5,200 nucleotides of DNA, from assembly GCA_030621075.1 (NCBI GenBank), contig JAUXII010000105.1, forward strand, positions 1-5,200, given 5' to 3'. The stretch's first letter is position 1. Every line of letters starts with the position of its first letter. Below the pieces are notes generated by a model. It was not told the origin of the DNA. It did no database searches and was given only the letters and a program-made list of their open reading frames with translations. A program made the position numbers and the translations under genes. Shown here piece after piece: positions 1-4,735 of this stretch. This DNA comes from Lentimicrobiaceae bacterium. GTDB taxonomy: Bacteria; Bacteroidota; Bacteroidia; Bacteroidales; JAGONC01.

Positions 1-262
1 TCTCTTTTATAATTTGCGGATTAATAATTACTCTTTTAAAATTAACTGCTTCAGTAAATTCTTCGGCATAAGGAGTTGTGTCAACCAGAAACAATTTTAT
101 TGACCGGTTAACCTGAGGGGCTGCCAATCCAACGCCATTTGAAGAGTACATTGTTTCGAACATATTATCGATCAATTCATTCAAGCCCGGATGGTCCTTT
201 TCGATGTTTTCGGCAATTTTTCTAAGCGTTGGGTGACCGTATGCCACTACTGGTAATATCAT
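1..262 (-). CDS. def: Peptide deformylase, N-terminal half (cut by window edge)
   Basis: Peptide deformylase removes the formyl group from the N-terminal methionine of nascent proteins, using a catalytic metal at the ribosome exit. Reading the minus strand from the ATG at 262-260 gives 87 codons starting MILPVVAYGHPTLRKIAE and running off the window without a stop. The N-terminal 'P-V-x-x-Y-G-x-P-x-L-R' opening and motif I, GVGLAAPQ at residues 43-50, are diagnostic of the family. Motifs II (EGCLS) and III (HExxH), which carry the metal ligands, would lie beyond position 1, so catalytic competence cannot be judged here. Family members are usually about 165-190 residues, so roughly half is present. 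It follows ruvX in the same direction after a 43-bp gap, so the two are probably co-transcribed. No Shine-Dalgarno sequence is evident upstream; the preceding bases are AT-rich. Confidence 0.95.
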   Translation of the reverse strand, partial: MILPVVAYGHPTLRKIAENIEKDHPGLNELIDNMFETMYSSNGVGLAAPQVNRSIKLFLVDTTPYAEEFTEAVNFKRVIINPQIIKE

Positions 263-305
263 TTTATTTCGTTTGGATTCAACAACTTTTTAGTCGGGGT
301 AATCG

Positions 306-725
306 TTATTTTCCCGATCTGGTTTCTAAATAAGACTGCAATATTAATGTTGCACTAATAGTGTCAACTAAAGCTTTATTTTGCCTCTTTTTTTTCTTTA
401 ATCCAGCTACAAGCATGGTTTGTTGAGCAATTTTTGAGGTAAACCTTTCATCCATCCGGTCAATAGGTAGTTCCGGAAATTCTTTTTTTAGCTTTCGAAT
501 AAAGGCATCGATCTGTTTAGCTGATTCAGATGGTTGATAGTTCATTTGCCTGGGCTCCCCAACTACAAAACGTTCAACGTTTTCATTCCCTATGTAATTT
601 TTAAGAAATTCGATGATATCTTTTGCATGTACAGTGGTCAATGCGTTGGCAATCATTTGATTTTCATCTGTAACGGCAATACCTACCCGTTTCTGCCCAT
701 AATCAATACTTATTATTCTGCCCAT
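306..725 (-). CDS. ruvX: RuvX/YqgF family putative pre-16S rRNA nuclease (Holliday junction resolvase-like)
   Basis: This is a 139-residue RNase H-fold protein of the YqgF/RuvX family. In E. coli the family member is implicated in 5' maturation of 16S rRNA; it was earlier annotated as a Holliday junction resolvase because of its fold. Visible signatures in order are the strand-1 motif SIDYGQKRVGIAVTD (residues 6-20, with catalytic Asp8), VVGEP (54-58, usually VGLP), MDERFTS (91-97, Glu93) and ALVDTISATLIL (118-129, Asp121). The three acidic residues expected for the metal site are therefore all present. The length is normal for the family, and the ATG at 725-723 directly precedes the conserved N-terminal strand, so the start is secure. 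A lysine run (residues 110-113) lies between the last two motifs. It is the first gene of a minus-strand pair with def and faces dapD across a 120-bp divergent region. Confidence 0.95.
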   Translation of the reverse strand: MGRIISIDYGQKRVGIAVTDENQMIANALTTVHAKDIIEFLKNYIGNENVERFVVGEPRQMNYQPSESAKQIDAFIRKLKKEFPELPIDRMDERFTSKIAQQTMLVAGLKKKKRQNKALVDTISATLILQSYLETRSGK

Positions 726-734
726 TACCTATAA

Positions 735-757
735 CCTTTTAAAAGGATGCAAATTTA
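735..757 (-). promoter_or_regulatory. Candidate ruvX-def promoter -7 box with adjacent 12-bp palindrome
   Basis: On the minus strand, TAAATTTG (757-750) matches the Bacteroidota -7 consensus TAnnTTTG and would give a start site roughly 20 nt before the ruvX ATG. A matching -33 TTTG is not obvious at the expected spacing, which lowers confidence. Between the box and the gene is a perfect 12-bp palindrome, CCTTTTAAAAGG (735-746), at about where transcription should begin. It could be an operator or simply AT-rich chance symmetry. Confidence 0.35.
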
Positions 758-801
758 GCTAAAAATTAGATGATACACGATCGGCCATTGCTTTTTTTGA
801 C

Positions 802-809
802 TAATTTTG
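802..809 (+). promoter_or_regulatory. Candidate dapD operon promoter, -7 box
   Basis: TAATTTTG fits the Bacteroidota sigma-ABfr -7 consensus TAnnTTTG and lies 36 bp before the dapD ATG, giving a predicted untranslated leader of about 30 nt. No convincing -33 TTTG is seen at 19-21 bp upstream; the nearest TTG (788-790) is too close. The call rests on the -7 match and its position in a divergent intergenic region. Confidence 0.4.
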
Positions 810-845
810 TAATACGGATCACGTAATAAATTCAAAACATACTGT

Positions 846-1679
846 ATGGTGGAAGAATTAAAAAAGATTATCGAATCAACCTGGGAGAAAAGAGACCTTA
901 TTAATAAGCCTGTAACTCAAGATGCTATTCGGGAGGTTATTGAAATGCTTGACAAAGGAAAAATCCGCGTAGCTGACCCTCCTGATGAGCGTGAAGCAAA
1001 TGATGTTTGGAAAGTCAATGAATGGATCAAAAAAGCTGTAATTCTATATTTTCCATTACAGGGAATGGAAACAACAACGGTTGGGCCTTTTGAATTTCAT
1101 GATAAGATAGCACTGAAAAAAAATTATAAAGATTTGGGTGTAAGGGTAGTGCCACATGCTATTGCCCGTTATGGTTCGTATATAGCTTCGGGAGTGATCA
1201 TGATGCCGTCCTACATAAACATTGGTGCCTATGTTGATAGTGGCACAATGGTGGATACCTGGGCTACGGTTGGGTCGTGTGCTCAAATAGGCAAAAATGT
1301 TCACTTAAGTGGAGGTGTGGGTGTTGGTGGAGTCCTGGAGCCTGTTCAGGCCTCTCCTGTTATCATTGAAGATAATTGTTTCATCGGATCAAGGTGCATT
1401 GTTGTTGAAGGCGTGCGAATTGAAAACGAAGCTGTTTTGGGAGCAAATGTGGTTATTACTAAATCAACAAAAATAATTGATGTAACAGCTTCTGAACCGA
1501 GAGTGATCAAAGGATATATTCCCGCAAGGTCGGTTGTTATTCCGGGATCCTATTCTAAAAAGTTTGAAGCAGGGGAGTACCAGGTGGCTTGTGCTTTAAT
1601 CATCGGGAAACGTAAAGAATCAACAAACATGAAGACATCATTAAATGATGCTTTACGGGAGTATAATTTGCAAGTATGA
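846..1679 (+). CDS. dapD: 2,3,4,5-tetrahydropyridine-2,6-dicarboxylate N-succinyltransferase
   Basis: DapD transfers succinyl from succinyl-CoA to tetrahydrodipicolinate, the committed step of the succinylase route to meso-diaminopimelate and lysine in the cytoplasm. The 277-residue length is close to the family norm (about 270-275). An N-terminal helical domain (residues 1-100) precedes a left-handed beta-helix of hexapeptide repeats (about 105-230). The latter contains the family-diagnostic stretch MPSYINIGAYVDSGTMVDTW (120-139), followed by ATVGSCAQIGKNVHLSGGVG (140-159), GGVLEP (161-166) and IIEDNCFIG (173-181). These closely match the E. coli enzyme as I remember it. The product should be a trimer. 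The ATG at 846 gives the expected N-terminus; no Shine-Dalgarno sequence is evident, as is common in Bacteroidota. Its stop overlaps the start of the GT9 gene (ATGA, 1676-1679). Because some Bacteroidota use the DapL aminotransferase route instead, its presence points to the succinylase branch in this organism. Confidence 0.97.
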   Translation: MVEELKKIIESTWEKRDLINKPVTQDAIREVIEMLDKGKIRVADPPDEREANDVWKVNEWIKKAVILYFPLQGMETTTVGPFEFHDKIALKKNYKDLGVRVVPHAIARYGSYIASGVIMMPSYINIGAYVDSGTMVDTWATVGSCAQIGKNVHLSGGVGVGGVLEPVQASPVIIEDNCFIGSRCIVVEGVRIENEAVLGANVVITKSTKIIDVTASEPRVIKGYIPARSVVIPGSYSKKFEAGEYQVACALIIGKRKESTNMKTSLNDALREYNLQV

Positions 1680-2689
1680 AACGAATTCTTGTTATACAAA
1701 CGGCCTCTATTGGCGATGTGATCCTGGCTACACCTTTGGTTGAAACTCTTCACCAGGCTTTGCCTGATGCAAAAATTGATTTTTTATTGAAAAAAGGCAA
1801 TGAGCATCTTTTTGAAAATCATCCTTTTTTAAACGAGATAATAATATGGGATAAAACCGGTAAAAAGTACAAAAATTATTATAAAATCTTTTTTAAGATA
1901 AGAAAGAAGTCATATGATTTGATTATTAATGTGCAACGATTCAGTTCAACAGGATTGTTAACGGTGTTAGCCGGTTCAAAACAGACCATCGGCTTTGATA
2001 AGAATCCATTTTCTTTTTTTTATAGTACAAGGGTGAAGCATGTAATTTCAGCTGAAGGAGGGGATCTTCATGAGGTTGACAGAAACCTGGAATTGCTTCA
2101 TTCCCTAAAAATCAAGTCCTTTAGAAGTCCCAAGTTGTATCCGTCAGAAAATGATTATACTGGTATCAAAAAATATAAAACGAATCCGTATATTTGCATA
2201 GCTCCGGCTTCATTGTGGTTTACCAAGCAGTTTCCTGTTGAGAAATGGGTTGAATTTGCAAATGCTCTGCCTGAAAAATTTTCCATTTTTTTGATAGGCT
2301 CAGGTAGCGACAGGGAATTATGTGATCGGATTATATCAGATTCAGCCAATCCAAGGGTGATCAACCTGGCTGGTAACTTGAGTTTGTTACAGACTGCTTC
2401 GCTGTTGAAAGGTGCTGATATGAATTATGTAAATGATTCAGCTCCACAACATCTTGCTTCATCGGTGAATGCACCTGTGACAACAATTTTTTGTTCTACT
2501 ATACCTGCTTTTGGTTTTGGGCCCTTGTCAGAGAATGCAAAGGTTATCGAAACACAAGAACAGTTGGATTGTCGCCCTTGTGGTTTTCATGGGTTGAGAA
2601 GTTGTCCGAAAAAACATTTTAGATGTGCAGTTACCATAATGAAAGAGCAATTATTAGATAGGTTAACAGATGAGAGAAGAAATAATTAA
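1676..2689 (+). CDS. Glycosyltransferase family 9 protein (heptosyltransferase-like)
   Basis: This 337-residue protein has the two-Rossmann GT-B fold of glycosyltransferase family 9, the ADP-heptose:LPS heptosyltransferase (WaaC/WaaF) family. The N-terminal signature is KRILVIQTASIGDVILATPL (residues 2-21), the acceptor-side glycine-rich loop. The C-terminal donor-binding domain shows IAPASLWFTKQFPVEKW (175-191), FLIGSGSD (205-212), NLAGNLSLLQTASLLKGAD (230-248) and NDSAPQHLA (253-261; usually NDSGPxHLA). A Cys-rich tail, CRPCGFHGLRSCPKKHFRC (299-317), follows and ends near the C-terminus. It probably acts at the inner face of the cytoplasmic membrane, adding a sugar to the lipid A core or another surface glycan; donor and acceptor cannot be told from sequence. 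There is no signal peptide. Its start overlaps the dapD stop by 4 bp and its end overlaps the sua5 start by 20 bp, so it is an internal operon gene. Confidence 0.92.
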   Translation: MKRILVIQTASIGDVILATPLVETLHQALPDAKIDFLLKKGNEHLFENHPFLNEIIIWDKTGKKYKNYYKIFFKIRKKSYDLIINVQRFSSTGLLTVLAGSKQTIGFDKNPFSFFYSTRVKHVISAEGGDLHEVDRNLELLHSLKIKSFRSPKLYPSENDYTGIKKYKTNPYICIAPASLWFTKQFPVEKWVEFANALPEKFSIFLIGSGSDRELCDRIISDSANPRVINLAGNLSLLQTASLLKGADMNYVNDSAPQHLASSVNAPVTTIFCSTIPAFGFGPLSENAKVIETQEQLDCRPCGFHGLRSCPKKHFRCAVTIMKEQLLDRLTDERRNN

Positions 2690-3233
2690 GGCAGCAAAGG
2701 TTCTTGAATCGGGTGGGATAATTTTATACCCAACTGATACTTTGTGGGGCATTGGTTGTGATGCAACAAGCGTTAAGTCAGTGCAGAAGGTCTGTAAGAT
2801 AAAGAAAAGAAAGAAATCAATGAGCTTTATTGTTTTGTTGGACCAACCGGAGAAATTAATTAACTATGTAAAATTTATTCCGGATATTACATGGGATTTG
2901 CTTAATAGCGTTGATACCCCATTAACTGTTGTTTATCCAAATGCAAAGAATCTGGCAAAAAATGTATTGGCTCCTGATGGTTCGGTGGCTATTCGTATTG
3001 TAAAAGATCTGTTTTGCAGGCGACTAATTAATTTATTTAATAAACCAATTGTTTCCTCATCGGCTAATTTCACCAACGAACCTGCACCATTAATATATAG
3101 CAATATTTCCAGGGGGATCATTGACCGTGTTGATCTTGCAGTGAATGTTCACAGAGATAGGTTACATGATATTCGCCCTTCTACAATCATTAAAGTAAAT
3201 GAGGAAGGTGATTATGTCGTGTTGCGGAGGTAG
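2670..3233 (+). CDS. Sua5/YciO/YrdC family L-threonylcarbamoyladenylate synthase
   Basis: Members of this family make threonylcarbamoyl-AMP from threonine, bicarbonate and ATP, the first step of the t6A37 modification of ANN-decoding tRNAs; TsaD/TsaB/TsaE then transfer the group. The 187-residue protein is a single YrdC domain, lacking the extra C-terminal domain of long Sua5 proteins. Motifs seen are YPTDTLWGIGCDA (residues 20-32), the basic KIKKRKKS (43-50), PLTVVYP (84-90), VAIRI (106-110), SSSANFTNEPAP (129-140) and PSTIIKV (170-176), in the family order. I avoid choosing between tsaC, sua5 and yciO, since this subgroup is hard to separate by eye. The first ATG at 2670 lies inside the end of the GT9 gene (20-bp overlap) and puts the YPTDT motif at the normal distance, so overlap and start are believable. 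An alternative start would remove the first helix. Confidence 0.93.
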   Translation: MREEIIKAAKVLESGGIILYPTDTLWGIGCDATSVKSVQKVCKIKKRKKSMSFIVLLDQPEKLINYVKFIPDITWDLLNSVDTPLTVVYPNAKNLAKNVLAPDGSVAIRIVKDLFCRRLINLFNKPIVSSSANFTNEPAPLIYSNISRGIIDRVDLAVNVHRDRLHDIRPSTIIKVNEEGDYVVLRR

Positions 3234-3370
3234 TGATTAATGCGTAAAAGGCAATACGCGAAACACGTTTAAAAAAAGAGTATTTAGATTTATTATTATT
3301 TTGTTTTTTGTAATTTGTTTTTTGTTATTTTTACAGTCAATAATTTTAATTAAATAGAAAATTAATAGTT
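3234..3370 (+). promoter_or_regulatory. AT-rich intergenic region, probable dnaN promoter
   Basis: The 137 bp between sua5 and dnaN hold no gene. The centre is an unusually T-rich tract on the plus strand (about 3289-3332) with several TTTG words. TATTTTTA (3326-3333) matches five of the six fixed positions of the TAnnTTTG -7 consensus. A TTTG ending at 3303 lies 22 bp upstream, slightly longer than the usual spacing. This would give a leader of roughly 30 nt before the dnaN ATG. The exact promoter cannot be fixed because several TTTG and TAnnTTTA words overlap. A minor GCGTA/TACGC inverted repeat (3242-3259) sits just after the sua5 stop and has no T-tract. Confidence 0.3.
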
Positions 3371-4495
3371 ATGAAGTTTATTGTATCCAGTTCGCTGCTT
3401 CTCAAGAATTTACAAGCCATTAGCGGGGTTTTAAGTACCAGCAATACGTTACCGATTTTAGATGATTTTTTGTTCAACCTGGAGGATGAGAATTTGGTTG
3501 TAACTGCATCTGACCTTGAAACTACAATGACGGTAACGATCGCCACTACAAAAGCAGAGGAGCATGGTGTTGTTGCCATTCCTGCAAAGATTTTGATTGA
3601 TACACTGAAAACATTTTCAGATATTCCAATCACATTCACCATTGATAATGAAACATTTGGTATTGAGATATCTGCCGGGGAAGGGAAGTATAAACTTACG
3701 GGCCACAACAGTGACGAATTTCCCAAAGTTCCGATCCGGGAAAATACAACCTCTATTACCTTTAACTCTTTTGTGTTGGCCAAAGCTATTACCAAGACTG
3801 TTTTTGCTGCCGGAAATGACGAACTCCGCCCTGTTATGTCGGGTGTGTTTTGTGAATTGTCGCCCGAAGAGTTTATCTTTGTGGCAACCGATGCCCATAA
3901 ACTGGTTAAGTACAAACGGACTGATACACCTGCTGAAAGTGTAGCCTCATTTATCATTCCCAAGAAACCTTTGAATCAACTCAAAACATTACTGGCACAT
4001 GAAGATTTCCCGGTGCAGATAGATTATAACGACACAACTGCTTTTTTTTCATTTGAGAATGTACATCTCGCTTGCCGCCTGATTGATGGGAAATATCCAA
4101 ATTATGAGGCAGTTATACCTACCGAAAACCCAAATGTCCTTACCATCAACAGGTTGTCGTTCCTAACTTCAATCAGAAGAATTTCATTGTTTTCAAATCA
4201 GTCGACACATCAGATACGGTTAAAGATCAGCGGTAAAGAGCTTATCCTTTCAGGAGAGGATATTGACTTTTCCAACGAAGCCAAAGAGCGGTTAAGTTGT
4301 AATTATCAAGGTGAGGATATGGAAATTGGTTTCAATTCAAAGTTTCTTCAGGAAATGGTTAGTAATATCGATTCTGAAGAGGTTCGCCTGGAAATGTCTG
4401 CTCCTAATCGGGCCGGTATCCTCTTACCGGTCGATGAGGATAGTAAGAATGAAGACCTTCTCATGCTTGTGATGCCGGTGATGCTTAATCAGTAG
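3371..4495 (+). CDS. dnaN: DNA polymerase III subunit beta (sliding clamp)
   Basis: DnaN forms the ring-shaped dimer that encircles DNA and tethers the replicative polymerase, and it also docks ligase, MutS/MutL-type and translesion factors. The 374 residues match the usual length and hold three clamp domains (roughly 1-120, 125-245, 250-374). Recognisable stretches are the N-terminal MKFIVSSSLLLKNLQAISGV, NDELRPVMSGVFCEL (149-163), ATDAHKLVKYKR (172-183), IDGKYPNYEAVIP (238-250) and the C-terminal MPVML (368-372), which contributes to the partner-binding pocket (MPMRL in E. coli). The start ATG follows an AT-rich leader with no Shine-Dalgarno sequence, consistent with Bacteroidota. The gene stands alone between AT-rich spacers, and neither dnaA nor recF adjoins it, so this is not the classical dnaA-dnaN-recF cluster. 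A repeat element starts within 2 bp of its stop codon. Confidence 0.98.
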   Translation: MKFIVSSSLLLKNLQAISGVLSTSNTLPILDDFLFNLEDENLVVTASDLETTMTVTIATTKAEEHGVVAIPAKILIDTLKTFSDIPITFTIDNETFGIEISAGEGKYKLTGHNSDEFPKVPIRENTTSITFNSFVLAKAITKTVFAAGNDELRPVMSGVFCELSPEEFIFVATDAHKLVKYKRTDTPAESVASFIIPKKPLNQLKTLLAHEDFPVQIDYNDTTAFFSFENVHLACRLIDGKYPNYEAVIPTENPNVLTINRLSFLTSIRRISLFSNQSTHQIRLKISGKELILSGEDIDFSNEAKERLSCNYQGEDMEIGFNSKFLQEMVSNIDSEEVRLEMSAPNRAGILLPVDEDSKNEDLLMLVMPVMLNQ

Positions 4496-4496
4496 G

Positions 4497-4546
4497 CGGT
4501 TGACGGTTGACAGTGGCCGGGAGTCGCGACTCCCGGTAACCGGTAA
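4497..4546. repeat. REP-like intergenic element: tandem heptads flanking a perfect 20-bp palindrome
   Basis: Immediately after the dnaN stop lie two tandem copies of CGGTTGA (4497-4503, 4504-4510), a 6-bp spacer, the perfect palindrome CCGGGAGTCGCGACTCCCGG (4517-4536), and two tandem copies of CCGGTAA (4533-4539, 4540-4546), the first overlapping the palindrome. The block is much more GC-rich than its surroundings. No T-tract follows the palindrome on either strand, so it is not a standard intrinsic terminator, although a stem with a GC loop could form in RNA and stabilise the dnaN mRNA 3' end. The structure is like the REP/BIME class of dispersed repeats; copy number in the genome cannot be seen from one window. 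Confidence 0.6.
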
Positions 4547-4619
4547 AAATAAAATCATCATTTAATTTCCTTTGAAAGATTCAAGTTGAATTTTATTTAA
4601 GCCATTCAAAAATATATCT

Positions 4620-4627
4620 TAATTTTG
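4620..4627 (+). promoter_or_regulatory. Candidate pepD promoter, -7 box
   Basis: TAATTTTG is a full match to the Bacteroidota -7 consensus TAnnTTTG and is identical to the candidate box before dapD. Transcription would start near 4631-4634, at the base of the hairpin described next, giving a leader of about 100 nt before pepD. A -33 TTTG is not found at the usual distance; TTG at 4586-4588 is too far upstream. Confidence 0.4.
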
Positions 4628-4629
4628 CC

Positions 4630-4695
4630 CGTTCACAGGGAGGTTATTTGTTTGATTCATGTGCATGTCACAAATAACTATCTCCTTTTTGAACG
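4630..4695 (+). promoter_or_regulatory. Long imperfect hairpin in the pepD leader, attenuator- or terminator-like
   Basis: Three nested complementary blocks are visible: CGTTCA (4630-4635) with TGAACG (4690-4695), GGAG (4639-4642) with CTCC (4682-4685), and GTTATTTGT (4643-4651) with ACAAATAAC (4670-4678). They are interrupted by a TAT bulge (4679-4681) and a small internal loop, and closed by an 18-nt loop. The upper 13 bp of stem are followed at once by TTTTT (4686-4690), as in an intrinsic terminator. Two readings are possible. If the -7 box at 4620 is used, this is a leader structure at the very 5' end of the pepD transcript that could attenuate it. Otherwise it ends readthrough from dnaN. 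I see no match to a riboswitch class I know. Confidence 0.45.
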
Positions 4696-4722
4696 AAACA
4701 AATCTATTTTATAAAATAATAC

Positions 4723-4727
4723 GGAGG
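4723..4727 (+). promoter_or_regulatory. Strong Shine-Dalgarno sequence for pepD
   Basis: GGAGG lies 8 nt before the ATG at 4736, ideal spacing, and fixes this start. None of the other plus-strand genes here has a comparable site, which is unusual because Bacteroidota generally initiate without one. Directly upstream is a 14-bp AT-only palindrome, TATTTTATAAAATA (4705-4718), which may keep the site in a defined structural setting. Confidence 0.6.
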
Positions 4728-4735
4728 ATTAAATT

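Noticed and set aside
534..734. Plus-strand open frame of 66 codons opposite ruvX
   Set aside because: It is antisense to ruvX, which has all family motifs; there is no independent support for it.
3242..3259. Inverted repeat GCGTA/TACGC after the sua5 stop as a terminator
   Set aside because: The stem is only 5 bp with an 8-nt loop and is followed by an A-tract rather than a T-tract on the plus strand, so it does not meet terminator criteria.
3346..3963. A 205-codon open frame on the minus strand antisense to dnaN
   Set aside because: It lies within the strongly supported dnaN gene, has low-complexity Ser/Val/Thr-rich composition and matches no family I recognise; it is a reading-frame shadow.
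4497..4546. The repeats after dnaN as a CRISPR array or an intrinsic terminator
   Set aside because: The units are 7 bp in tandem without spacers, so it is not CRISPR. No T-tract follows the palindrome on either strand, so it is not a canonical intrinsic terminator.
4547..4598. Inverted repeat AAATAAAAT/ATTTTATTT enclosing ATTCAA-G-TTGAAT
   Set aside because: The outer arms contain only A and T in an AT-rich spacer and the loop is long; chance pairing is likely. It could be a weak 3'-end structure for dnaN, but this is not supportable alone.
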